A DNA stretch of 8,758 nucleotides from an uncultured Kouleothrix sp. (GCA_937858455.1 CALLYN010000688.1:1-8758), one strand, 5' to 3'. Positions 1-6,754 are shown, counted from the first letter of the stretch. Made by a program: numbers and translations. Notes: generated by a model not told the origin, from the letters alone.

Positions 1-50
1 ATTGTCAGTCGGCTACGTCTCGTTGTCCACTCCCCCCTATTTACGGATAG
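1..50. other. Unexplained edge sequence upstream of the truncated regulator
   Basis: No gene is seen here. Cyclase-like reading begins at about 51-54 (T-L-K-L-T-G-D-S), but an in-frame TAG at 48-50 closes that frame. None of the three forward frames in 1-50 encodes the expected preceding cyclase residues. The stretch may be an assembly join, a rearrangement scar, or a frameshifted piece. It contains no convincing promoter. Confidence 0.4.
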
Positions 51-74
51 ACACTTAAGCTGACCGGCGACAGC

Positions 75-3000
75 GTGTATGCCGCCTTCTCGATCGCCCC
101 GGCTGCACTGCTGGCCGCGCTGAGCGCCCAACGCGCAATGCAAGCCGAAGCCTGGCCCACGCCGTCGCCACTGCTGGCACGCGCCGCCATCCACACCGGC
201 ACAGCCGACCTGCGCGCCGCTGATTACTATGGCCCGGCGCTCGCTCGGGCCGCGCGGCTGCTCGGATCTGCCCATGGCCGGCAGACGCTGCTGTCGCTTG
301 CTGCAGAGGAGCTAGTGCGCGACGCGCTGCCTCCCGATGCAGCCCTGCGCGATCTGGGCAAGCACCGCCTACGCGATCTCATCCGCCCCGAGCGCGTATT
401 CCAGCTCTGCTCAGCCGATCTGCTAGACGACTTCCCGCCGCTGCAGACCCTCGACGCCTACCAGCACAACCTGCCGGCACAGCCGAACGCGCTGATAGGC
501 CGTGAACGCCAGCTTAGCGAGATCTGCGCGCTGCTGCGTCGCGCCGATGTGCGGCTGCTGACGCTGACCGGGCCAGGCGGCGTAGGTAAGACGCGCCTGG
601 CACTACAGTCGGCCGCCGAGCTGGCCGGCGACGGCGCGAGCCGCTACGCCGATGGTGTGATGTTTGTCGAGCTGGCACCGATTAGCGACCCAGGACTGGT
701 GGCTAGCGCTATTCTACGCGCCCTAGGACTGCAAGAGCGCGGCGACTCGCCGCCGCGTGCGCTGCTGACCGATCTATTGCGCGACCGGGCAATGCTGCTA
801 GTGCTCGACAACTTCGAGCAGGTGCTGGAAGCCGCCGGCCTGGTTGGCGAGCTGCTGGCCGCTGCGCCGCACCTGAATGTGCTGGTGACCAGCCGGGCCG
901 CCCTACGGCTCTATGGCGAGCGCGAGTACCCGGTGCCGCCGCTCGACTTGCCTGGCGCAGGCTGGCCGACGCTCGAGCAGCTGACGCAGTTTGACGCCGT
1001 GCGCCTGTTTATCGAGCGCGCGGTGGCGGCCCGGCCCGACTTTGCCGTGACCAACGAAAATGCGCCAGCACTGGCTGAGATCTGCGTGCGGCTCGACGGT
1101 CTGCCCCTGGCGATCGAGCTGGCCGCCGCACGCGTGCGCCTGTTCACACCTCAGGCGCTGCTGGCGCGGCTGGGCTACCGCCTTGCCACACTCACCGGCG
1201 GCGCGCGCGACTTGCCGGCGCGCCAGCAGACACTGCGCGCCGCAATCGCCTGGAGCTACGATCTGCTGGCCACCGACGAGCAGGCGCTGTTTGCCCGGCT
1301 GGCCGTGTTTGTGGGTGGGCTTGGCTCCGAGGCAGCCGAGGCGGTGTGTGGCGCTACGCTCGACCAGATCGAGGCCTTGGTGAGCCAGAGCCTGCTGCTA
1401 GCCCGCGCGGGCGCCGACGGCGAGCCGCGCTTTGTCATGCTCGAAACCGTGCGCGAGTACGCGCACGAGCGCCTGGCTGCCAGCGGCGAGGAAAACAACC
1501 AGCGCGAGCGCCACGCGGCTTACTTCCTGGCTTTTGCCGATCAGGCCGAGCCCCAGCTATATGGCCCAGCCCAGAAGCACTGGTTTGATCGGCTAGAAGA
1601 AGAGCATGATAATCTGCGCGCCGCCTTCGATCACCTTATAGCACACGCAGATCCCGAAAGCTCGCTACGATTGGGCGCCGCGCTGGGCTATTTTTGGCGG
1701 GTGCATGGCCACTACGCCGAAGGCCGCCGCCGCTTGAGCGCTGCGCTTAGCCAATCAACAAACAGCTCGCTCGCGCGCGCTCAAGCGCAGCGCTCGGCCG
1801 GCGACCTCGCGCTGGATACCGACGATTATACCGATGCCCGGCAGCTCTACGAGAGTAGTGTTGCCATCGCAGCCGAATTGGGCGATCCAGGCACTGAGGC
1901 AGCTGCCTGGGTGGGATTAGGCAATGTTGCCAGGCACCAGGGTGAGATTGCTAAAATGCTCGTGTATTATGAGCGCGCCGCAGCGCTCTACCACACAGCC
2001 GGCGATCAGCGCGGGATTGCGGAAGTGCTGCTGGTTCGCGGCGCAGCACAGATGGAGCAAGGCAATCTACCTGGCGTGCGGCCGCTGCTCGATCGGGCCC
2101 TGGCGCTGTATCGTGCCTGCGGCGATCGCCGCAATGCTGCCAGGGTGATCGATGGGGTTGGGCGGCTCGAGTGCATGTCGGGCAAGTACGCTCAGGCGCT
2201 TGAGCTCCACAAGGAGAGTATGGCGATCAGCGTTGCCTTGGGCGATCGCTATAGCCAGGCCATGCAATTGCTGTTGCTCGGCAATGCGCTCGCAGAGCTC
2301 GGTAACCTAGCCGAGTCGAACGAGTTTTACCAGCAGAGCCTCGACGCCTGCCGCTACCTGGGCGATCGCGAAGGCATTGGCGTGGCGCTGAATAACCTGG
2401 CGTGTAATGCACAGGAAAGCGGCGATCTCGTTCGAGCGCAACAGCTCGCCGAACAGTGCCTGGCAGTGGCGCAAGTGATCGGTAATCGAAAGCTGACCTG
2501 TACTGTGCTGGTTACCTTGGGCGAATTGGCTGCACAGACCAAGAATTGGGCCAGTGTGCGGGTGTATATGCATGAAAGCCTGGCATATATTCGGCAGAGC
2601 AATTTTCTTACCTATTTAACCGGCGCCTTGAATGTAAGCGCTTTGTGCGCCACTGCCACCGGCGCGCCGCACCGCGCTGCGCGGCTGTGGGGCGCGCTCG
2701 ACATGTATCTCGCTGCCTCGGGTCTCGAGCTTCAAAGCTATGAGCGGGCGCAACGTAGCGAGGGCTATGCAGGCGCGCGCGCGCTGCTCGGCGACGCAGC
2801 CTTCGACACAGCCTACGCCCAGGGCCGTGCCTTGCCGCTCGAGCAGGCACTCGCCTACGCGCTCGAAGAGCTGCCTGAAAGTGCGTTTGAGCAACCTGCT
2901 TCGTTTGCTCCGCCAGCCGCGCCTGCCCTGCAGGCAGGCCTCAGCGAGCGCGAGGCCGAAGTGCTACGGCTGGTGGCCGCCGGCCTGACGAATGCGCAGG

Positions 3001-3146
3001 TCGCTGAGCGGCTGGTGATTAGCCCACGCACCGTCAATGCTCACCTCAACAACCTCTATGCCAAGATCGGCCTGGCCGACGAGGGCAGCGGCGAGAATCG
3101 CCGCGCTGCCGCCGTGCGCTTCGCGCTGACCCACGGCCTGGCGTAG
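75..3146 (+). CDS. STAND-type transcriptional regulator: cyclase remnant, NB-ARC ATPase, TPR repeats, LuxR HTH (5'-truncated)
   Basis: Predicted cytoplasmic signal-integrating transcription regulator of the MalT/LAL-like STAND class. Residues 1-125 are the C-terminal half of a class III adenylate/guanylate cyclase domain. Residues 135-400 are an NB-ARC NTPase, with Walker A GPGGVGKT (166-173), Walker B LLVLDN (241-246), TSR (272-274) and GLPLAIELA (342-350). Residues ~565-840 are TPR-like repeats. Residues 956-1000 are a LuxR/GerE HTH (LSEREAEVL...RTVNAHL). The GTG start at 75 is formal, because cyclase-like coding (LTGDS) continues upstream to ~51, where an in-frame TAG at 48 ends it. Full-length relatives carry the cyclase N-terminus with the first metal Asp, absent here. 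The cyclase Asn-Arg pair is also damaged: GPALARAAR has Ala where Asn is usual. The cyclase part must be inactive, while the ATPase, repeat and DNA-binding parts look intact. There is no clear Shine-Dalgarno. The downstream peptide/MFS cluster is its likely target. Confidence 0.85.
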   Translation: MYAAFSIAPAALLAALSAQRAMQAEAWPTPSPLLARAAIHTGTADLRAADYYGPALARAARLLGSAHGRQTLLSLAAEELVRDALPPDAALRDLGKHRLRDLIRPERVFQLCSADLLDDFPPLQTLDAYQHNLPAQPNALIGRERQLSEICALLRRADVRLLTLTGPGGVGKTRLALQSAAELAGDGASRYADGVMFVELAPISDPGLVASAILRALGLQERGDSPPRALLTDLLRDRAMLLVLDNFEQVLEAAGLVGELLAAAPHLNVLVTSRAALRLYGEREYPVPPLDLPGAGWPTLEQLTQFDAVRLFIERAVAARPDFAVTNENAPALAEICVRLDGLPLAIELAAARVRLFTPQALLARLGYRLATLTGGARDLPARQQTLRAAIAWSYDLLATDEQALFARLAVFVGGLGSEAAEAVCGATLDQIEALVSQSLLLARAGADGEPRFVMLETVREYAHERLAASGEENNQRERHAAYFLAFADQAEPQLYGPAQKHWFDRLEEEHDNLRAAFDHLIAHADPESSLRLGAALGYFWRVHGHYAEGRRRLSAALSQSTNSSLARAQAQRSAGDLALDTDDYTDARQLYESSVAIAAELGDPGTEAAAWVGLGNVARHQGEIAKMLVYYERAAALYHTAGDQRGIAEVLLVRGAAQMEQGNLPGVRPLLDRALALYRACGDRRNAARVIDGVGRLECMSGKYAQALELHKESMAISVALGDRYSQAMQLLLLGNALAELGNLAESNEFYQQSLDACRYLGDREGIGVALNNLACNAQESGDLVRAQQLAEQCLAVAQVIGNRKLTCTVLVTLGELAAQTKNWASVRVYMHESLAYIRQSNFLTYLTGALNVSALCATATGAPHRAARLWGALDMYLAASGLELQSYERAQRSEGYAGARALLGDAAFDTAYAQGRALPLEQALAYALEELPESAFEQPASFAPPAAPALQAGLSEREAEVLRLVAAGLTNAQVAERLVISPRTVNAHLNNLYAKIGLADEGSGENRRAAAVRFALTHGLA
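1881..2520 (+). repeat. 40-residue TPR-like repeats with exact 120-nt DNA period
   Basis: Inside the regulator, GGCGATC recurs at 1881, 2001, 2121, 2241 and 2361, each exactly 120 nt apart, with a diverged sixth copy (GGTAATC) at 2481. In protein this is GDP/GDQ/GDR/GDR/GDR/GNR at residues 603, 643, 683, 723, 763 and 803. Each repeat follows a pattern of A-x-LG followed by a G-(N/D/K)-A-type turn. These helical hairpin repeats usually form a ligand- or peptide-binding superhelix in STAND regulators. The strict period without indels suggests expansion by tandem duplication of a 40-residue unit. Confidence 0.8.
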
Positions 3147-3317
3147 GCCCTCTACACGCCCTGCTCCAAGATCTAGGTATCCCCCAAACGACTGGATCCG
3201 AAAAGTAGGTATCCCCTGATTGGTAGTTCTGACAATGCGCCCCACATCCTGATCGGCTATGCTTTTGCCATCGCAAGCGCAAACCGACGCGCGGCACACA
3301 GCAAAGGAGATATCGAG
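3147..3317 (+). promoter_or_regulatory. Intergenic control region upstream of the small-peptide genes
   Basis: These 171 bases lie between the regulator stop and the first small ORF. They carry two copies of TAGGTATCCCC (3174-3184 and 3206-3216). A possible -10, TATGCT, lies at 3258-3263 (4 of 6 to consensus) with no good -35 at the usual distance. A weak -10 without a -35, with repeats about 45-90 bases upstream, is the arrangement expected of an activator-dependent promoter. The transcription start is not provable from sequence, and no terminator for the regulator gene is obvious. Confidence 0.45.
3174..3216 (+). promoter_or_regulatory. Direct repeat TAGGTATCCCC x2, candidate operator
   Basis: Identical 11-mers at 3174-3184 and 3206-3216 have starts 32 bp apart, about three helical turns, so both would face the same side of the helix. 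The reverse complement, GGGGATACCTA, shares the GGGGAT core of the E. coli MalT box (GGGGA[T/G]GAGG). MalT is a STAND/LuxR-HTH activator that binds asymmetric, directly repeated sites. A shortened copy, TAGGTAT, occurs at 3416-3422. Binding by the adjacent regulator is inferred. Confidence 0.5.
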
Positions 3318-3404
3318 ATGACTAGCCACACCATCAGCGCCCGCAGCCCGCAGTTCAATCGGCGGAATGCCGCCCGCAACGCCCGGTCGGGGCGCCGCAA
3401 GTAG
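3318..3404 (+). CDS. Small basic peptide 1 (28 aa)
   Basis: A 28-residue ORF, starting MTSHTISARSPQFN and ending NARSGRRK-stop. It has a strong Shine-Dalgarno, AAAGGAG (3303-3309), 8 nt before ATG; most larger genes in the window have weaker sites. It contains 7 Arg, 1 Lys and no Asp or Glu, and has no membrane segment or signal peptide. It shares a PQ(F/I)N core and a C-terminal RS...GR(R/K)K tail with the next small ORF, though using different Arg and Ser codons, which suggests peptide-level selection. It is followed by the second peptide and an MFS exporter. I recognise no family. It could be an exported signal or bacteriocin-like peptide, an RNA- or membrane-binding mini-protein, or a leader peptide regulating the exporter. 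No RiPP-modifying enzyme or dedicated peptidase is in the window. Confidence 0.6.
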   Translation: MTSHTISARSPQFNRRNAARNARSGRRK

Positions 3405-3415
3405 CTTGTTGGCCC

Positions 3416-3434
3416 TAGGTATTGAAGCGCTTCA
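3416..3434 (+). promoter_or_regulatory. Third TAGGTAT copy abutting 12-bp palindrome
   Basis: TAGGTAT (3416-3422) is followed directly by the perfect palindrome TGAAGCGCTTCA (3423-3434), just upstream of the second small ORF. It may be an additional regulator site or a short RNA stem between the two peptide genes. The copy lacks the CCCC half of the upstream repeats, so its function is uncertain. Confidence 0.3.
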
Positions 3435-3456
3435 TAATGCCAGAAGGGAACCGACC

Positions 3457-3534
3457 ATGAACACTCAGGCCAATCGCCAGCCGCAGCCGGCCCCGCAGAT
3501 CAATATACGCAGCTGGCGCGGACGAAAGAAGTAA
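3457..3534 (+). CDS. Small basic peptide 2 (25 aa)
   Basis: A 25-residue ORF, starting MNTQANRQPQPAPQIN and ending RSWRGRKK-stop. A good Shine-Dalgarno, AAGGG (3444-3448), sits 8 nt before ATG. It has 4 Arg, 2 Lys and no acidic residues. It carries a Gln/Pro-rich N-terminal half and a single Trp in the basic tail. The PQIN core and RS...GR.K terminus match peptide 1. It begins 52 nt after peptide 1 stops and ends 35 nt before a strong hairpin. Its C-terminus contains Arg-x-Arg and Arg-Lys-Lys, which fit the '+x+' pattern linked to macrolide-dependent ribosome stalling. A leader-peptide role in controlling the downstream efflux gene is therefore a real alternative to an exported peptide. The family is unknown to me. 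Confidence 0.6.
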   Translation: MNTQANRQPQPAPQINIRSWRGRKK

Positions 3535-3568
3535 TTGCCCAGCTACTCGCTCGCTCACCTCGCTTGTT

Positions 3569-3605
3569 CGGCAGGAAGCCAGGATGGCTTCCTGCCGTTT
3601 ATTAT
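3569..3605 (+). terminator. Strong hairpin with T-rich tail between peptide genes and MFS gene (terminator/attenuator)
   Basis: A perfect 12-bp stem, CGGCAGGAAGCC (3569-3580) with GGCTTCCTGCCG (3586-3597), closes a 5-nt loop (AGGAT). It is followed by TTTATTAT. It resembles a Rho-independent terminator with an imperfect U-tract. Because the exporter gene starts only 27 nt later with its own ribosome site and no visible promoter, partial read-through is likely. That would give abundant peptide message and less exporter message, or conditional attenuation. Confidence 0.65.
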
Positions 3606-3631
3606 CGAGCGCTACGCTCAAGGAGCAGATC

Positions 3632-4957
3632 ATGTTCGCGAACAGCCCGATCCTCGGCGCGCTACGACACCGCCCGTTCGGCACGCTCTGGGCTGGCCAG
3701 GTTTGCTCGCAGATCGGCGATGGCCTGTATCACATCGCGTTGATCTGGTGGGTGCTGAGCAAAAGCGGCTCGGGCTTCGACCTGGCATTGGTGCTAGCAT
3801 GCAGCTATATCCCCTCGCTGCTATTCGCTGTTTGGGGCGGGCTACTGGCCGACCGTCTGCCACGCACGCGTGTGATGGCAGTATGCGATGTGCTGCGCGG
3901 CGCGCTGATGCTCCTGGTCGCGCTGCTGGCGTTCGGCGGTGGGCTTGAGCTCTGGCACTTGTATTTGGTTGCGGCGCTGCTTGGCACGGCCGAGGCGTTT
4001 TTCACGCCAGCCTACGACGCAGCTGTACCATGGGTTGCGCCGGCGACGCTGCTGGCTGGGGCCAATGCGCTGCGTAGCATTGGCTACGACACTAGTGATA
4101 TTGCCGGGATGACAATCGGTGGGCTGGCAATTGCGGCCTGGGGGCCAGCGCTGATCTTCTTGCTCAACGCCGCTACGTTCTTCGTGGCCGCTGGCTGTGC
4201 TTTGGCCGCTGGCCTTATCGCCGGCGAGCGCCGACTAGTGCGCGCACCTGCCGGCGAAACTTCGGAAAGCTTGCTGCACGAGGCTGCTGCCGGCCTGCGC
4301 GTGGTACGCGACACTCCCTGGCTGCGCGTGGGCATTGTCGCTTGTATGCTGTTGAATATACTGCAAAACGCTATTATGATCATCGGCCTGCCGCTGCTTG
4401 TCGCCGCGCGACCTGGCGCGCAGCCGTACGATTTAGGGGTGATGCTTGCACTTGTGGCCGGCGGGTCGTTGGTGGTGGCTGTGGTGCTGGGGCAGTTCGA
4501 GCTGCCCGCCCAGCGGCTCAACCTGATGTTTTATGGTAGCGCCATTGTGGGTGGCCTGGCTATGCTGGGCTTCGGCCTGGCCGACGCTTGGTGGATGTGC
4601 GCAGCGGGAGCCGCTATCTACGGCGGGACACTTACTGCAGGCAGCCTGGCTTGGACGCGCGCGCTTCAGCTGTCTGTGCCCGACGCAGTGTTCGGCCGCG
4701 TGTCGGCAGTCGATAACGCGGTCTCGTGGGTATTCGGGCCGCTTGGTGTGCTGCTGGCCGGCGCGCTCATGAACGACGCGACCGCTGCAGCTGTGCTCAC
4801 AATCGGCGGCGCCAGCTCGGTCGCTGTGGCACTCGTTGGGCTGCGGCTGCGTGCCACTCTTGCAATGGACGGCGCGATCATCGATAGCCGATTTGATTCA
4901 GCGCCGCAGCCTGCTAGCCGCCAAGCTGCTCGCGCAGCACATCGGGCCGGTTGCTGA
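3632..4957 (+). CDS. MFS exporter, DHA3 (MefA/Tap/EntS-like) family
   Basis: A 441-residue inner-membrane proton-coupled exporter of the major facilitator superfamily. The start at 3632 is chosen over 3584 because AAGGAG (3620-3625) lies 6 nt upstream and the earlier start lies within the hairpin. The protein is rich in hydrophobic segments consistent with ~12 helices. It has the loop 2-3 motif A, GGLLADRLPRTR (69-80), the DHA3-typical stretch PAYDAAVPWVAPATLLAGANAL (126-147), and GRVSAVDNAVSW (355-366). These features resemble macrolide efflux (MefA), Tap and enterobactin exporter EntS proteins; the substrate cannot be told from sequence. It follows two small peptide ORFs in one likely transcript. 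Export of those peptides or resistance to a drug are the two main readings. The hydrophilic tail (about 411-441) runs over the end of the convergent phosphodiesterase gene and may not be conserved. Confidence 0.87.
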   Translation: MFANSPILGALRHRPFGTLWAGQVCSQIGDGLYHIALIWWVLSKSGSGFDLALVLACSYIPSLLFAVWGGLLADRLPRTRVMAVCDVLRGALMLLVALLAFGGGLELWHLYLVAALLGTAEAFFTPAYDAAVPWVAPATLLAGANALRSIGYDTSDIAGMTIGGLAIAAWGPALIFLLNAATFFVAAGCALAAGLIAGERRLVRAPAGETSESLLHEAAAGLRVVRDTPWLRVGIVACMLLNILQNAIMIIGLPLLVAARPGAQPYDLGVMLALVAGGSLVVAVVLGQFELPAQRLNLMFYGSAIVGGLAMLGFGLADAWWMCAAGAAIYGGTLTAGSLAWTRALQLSVPDAVFGRVSAVDNAVSWVFGPLGVLLAGALMNDATAAAVLTIGGASSVAVALVGLRLRATLAMDGAIIDSRFDSAPQPASRQAARAAHRAGC

Positions 4958-5627
4958 TGATGCCATCGACGCGCAGCCCGAGCAGCGCGCGCATCGTCGC
5001 AGGCTCGTCCACTGTCCAGACATTCACCTGGTAGCCGGCGCGCCGCACTAGCGGGATGAGCTGCTGCAGCAGCGGCAGCTCGGCAGCGGGGTGCCAGGCA
5101 ACCGCGCCGACCCGGCGCAGCGCAGCGAATGGCCACGCCTCGCGCAGGCGCACATCCGGCCGCCACGTGTCGTCGCCCATGAGGTAGGCGCGGGGCAGCG
5201 CCGGGCTCGCGGCGGCGATCTCGTGCAGCGCCGTCTCGTTGAACGACGAGATCAGCACCAGCTCTTCGACGCGCTCGGCACGCAGCATGCGCGCTACGTC
5301 GGCGCCGAAGCCGGCGCCTTTCAGCTCGACATTCAGGCGCACACCGTGCTCATGCGCGAAGGCGCACACCTCGGCCAGCGTGGCCACGCGCTCGCCGCCG
5401 ATGTCGAGCTGCCGCAGCTCGGCCAGGGTGCAGCCGGCCGCCAGGCGCCTGCGCCCATCCCAGCGCTCGGTCGTGTCGTCGTGAAACACCACCAGCGCGC
5501 CGTCGGCGCTGCGCAGTACATCCAGCTCGAGCATATCGGCGCCCTGGCGCACTGCCAGCTCGAATGCCGTCATGGTGTTCTCGGGGGCATAGGCCGACGC
5601 GCCGCGGTGGGCGATCACAAGCGTCAT
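4914..5627 (-). CDS. Glycerophosphodiester phosphodiesterase (GDPD family)
   Basis: A 237-residue cytoplasmic-type enzyme predicted to hydrolyse glycerophosphodiesters to sn-glycerol 3-phosphate and an alcohol. It is a PI-PLC-like TIM barrel with the family residues visible: IAHRG (H7, R8), PENT (14-17), LELDV with E34 and D36, FHDD with H49, NVELKG with E101 and K103, VWTVDEP (203-209) and a terminal DGIISNRPD (221-229). No signal peptide is present. The start at 5627 is preferred to the in-frame ATG at 5639 because GGAG lies 6 nt upstream of it and the protein then opens directly with MTLVIAHRG, as is usual. It follows the nucleoside hydrolase gene by 21 nt, so the two are probably co-transcribed. 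Its 3' end overlaps the convergent MFS gene by 44 nt. Confidence 0.92.
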   Translation of the reverse strand: MTLVIAHRGASAYAPENTMTAFELAVRQGADMLELDVLRSADGALVVFHDDTTERWDGRRRLAAGCTLAELRQLDIGGERVATLAEVCAFAHEHGVRLNVELKGAGFGADVARMLRAERVEELVLISSFNETALHEIAAASPALPRAYLMGDDTWRPDVRLREAWPFAALRRVGAVAWHPAAELPLLQQLIPLVRRAGYQVNVWTVDEPATMRALLGLRVDGIISNRPDVLREQLGG

Positions 5628-5648
5628 GGGTGGCTCCATCTCTGCGCG

Positions 5649-6689
5649 TCAGTGCCGCCGATCGCTGGCGGGCCGGCCTGCGGCCAGGTGCTCCATGCGC
5701 TCGACGAACAGCTCGATGAAGCCGGCGCTGTCGAACTCGACCACCGCGCGCACGTTTGGCTTGCTGCGCACCTGGCGTCCCCACTGCATCGGCCAGCGCG
5801 CCACGTCGAAGCCCAGCTGGTCGTGCGCGTCGGGCTCGCGCTGGTGGTCGCCCACGTACGAGATCACGCTTTTGCCGGCGGTCAGCTCGCTGCTATACTC
5901 GACGGCGACGTGCATGGCCTGGGTGCGCGCGAGGCCGGGCATGAACGCCAGCGCCAGCGCGACCGGGTCGTTGATCGAGCAGCCCGAGAAGCCGAAGCAT
6001 GCCTCGTGGAACTCGATATAGAAGCGCGTGGCGTCGGCGATAAAGCGCGTCACCGGCGACGGCAGCGCCAGCAGCCGGTCGACGTCGGCCTGCGTCAGCA
6101 GCACGTCTTTGGTGATATCCCACGGCAGCAGCGTGATCGGCATGCCGCTTTCGAGCACAATATGCGCGGCGTGCGGGTCGACATAAAAGTTGAACTCGGC
6201 CAGCGACGTGGTATTGCCATCGGCGCGCAGCGCCGCGCCCATGATGATCACCTCGCGCACGTTCTGCACGATCCGCGGCTCTTTGCGCAGCGCCACCGCC
6301 ACGTTGGTTAATGGCGCCACTGCCACCAGCGTCACCTCGCCGGGGCGAGCCATGATCTCGCGGATGATCGTGTCGACGGCGTGCTCGCTGGCTGGCGCGG
6401 CGGGCGAGGCCGGCAGGCGCGCGTAGCCCAGCCCGGTGTCGCCGTGCGTCTCGGGCGCGGTGAAGGGCGGGCGGATCAGCGGGTGGCCGATCCCGGCGTG
6501 CACCGGCATATCGGGGCGGCCGGCCACCGCCAGCACATTCAGCGCGTTGCGCACGCCATCTTCGAGCGGGCAGTTGCCGCCGGTGACGCACACGCCGGCC
6601 AAGTCGATCTCGGGCGAGGCCAGCGCCAGCAAGATTGCCAGCGAGTCGTCAATGCCTGGGTCGGTATCGAGCACTACACGTAACGGCAT
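5649..6689 (-). CDS. Inosine/uridine-preferring nucleoside hydrolase
   Basis: A 346-residue enzyme predicted to cleave the N-glycosidic bond of ribonucleosides, releasing base and ribose for salvage. The N-terminal calcium/ribose motif LDTDPGIDD (D8, D10, D14, D15) is intact, as are VAPLTNVA (124-131) and AEFNFYVDP (164-172), whose E165 and N167 match the ribose-contacting Glu166/Asn168 of the Crithidia enzyme. The usual His-Asp pair near the base is Asn240-Asp241 here (CSINDP). The metal Asp is kept but the His proposed as general acid in the Crithidia enzyme is replaced, so base preference or mechanism may differ. AAGG precedes ATG 6689 by about 8 nt. A promoter with a perfect TATAAT lies about 40 bases upstream. 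It is the first gene of a pair with the phosphodiesterase. Confidence 0.92.
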   Translation of the reverse strand: MPLRVVLDTDPGIDDSLAILLALASPEIDLAGVCVTGGNCPLEDGVRNALNVLAVAGRPDMPVHAGIGHPLIRPPFTAPETHGDTGLGYARLPASPAAPASEHAVDTIIREIMARPGEVTLVAVAPLTNVAVALRKEPRIVQNVREVIIMGAALRADGNTTSLAEFNFYVDPHAAHIVLESGMPITLLPWDITKDVLLTQADVDRLLALPSPVTRFIADATRFYIEFHEACFGFSGCSINDPVALALAFMPGLARTQAMHVAVEYSSELTAGKSVISYVGDHQREPDAHDQLGFDVARWPMQWGRQVRSKPNVRAVVEFDSAGFIELFVERMEHLAAGRPASDRRH

Positions 6690-6727
6690 ACATCAACCTT
6701 GCTGTCGGCGAGCGGTGTGAGCTGCCG

Positions 6728-6736
6728 ATTATACCA
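6728..6736 (-). promoter_or_regulatory. Extended -10 promoter for the nucleoside hydrolase operon
   Basis: On the minus strand the sequence reads TGG-TATAAT: a perfect -10 (6733-6728) with an upstream TGN extended element. No recognisable -35 lies at 16-18 bp, which extended -10 promoters tolerate. The predicted start near 6721 gives a leader of about 30 nt. Confidence 0.6.
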
Positions 6737-6754
6737 CGTTTCATGCCGCACGGC

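Noticed and set aside
1..8. ATTGTCAG as an inverted copy of CTGACAAT at 3229-3236 (possible element ends)
   Set aside because: The match is only 8 bp and does not extend. No transposase or target duplication is seen.
2121..2370. HIP1-like GCGATCGC octamers (2121, 2241, 2361)
   Set aside because: They arise from Gly-Asp-Arg codons in the 40-residue repeats, at a fixed 120-nt period, not from a dispersed palindromic repeat.
2921..2939. GCCTGCC...GGCAGGC inverted repeat
   Set aside because: It lies within the coding linker before the HTH, and has neither a T-run nor a gene boundary.
3259..3321. 20-residue ORF ending in TGA that overlaps the ATG of small peptide 1
   Set aside because: It has no ribosome site and its ATG overlaps the possible -10. 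A similar 7-residue ORF (3437-3460) overlaps peptide 2 start. Both ATGA overlaps are probably chance.
5091..6311. Plus-strand 406-residue open frame
   Set aside because: It lies wholly opposite two clear enzymes (GDPD and nucleoside hydrolase) and has low-complexity Arg/Ala/His composition. It is a GC-driven antisense shadow.
5893..6591. Minus-strand 232-residue Arg/Ala-rich frame
   Set aside because: It is an out-of-frame shadow of the nucleoside hydrolase gene.
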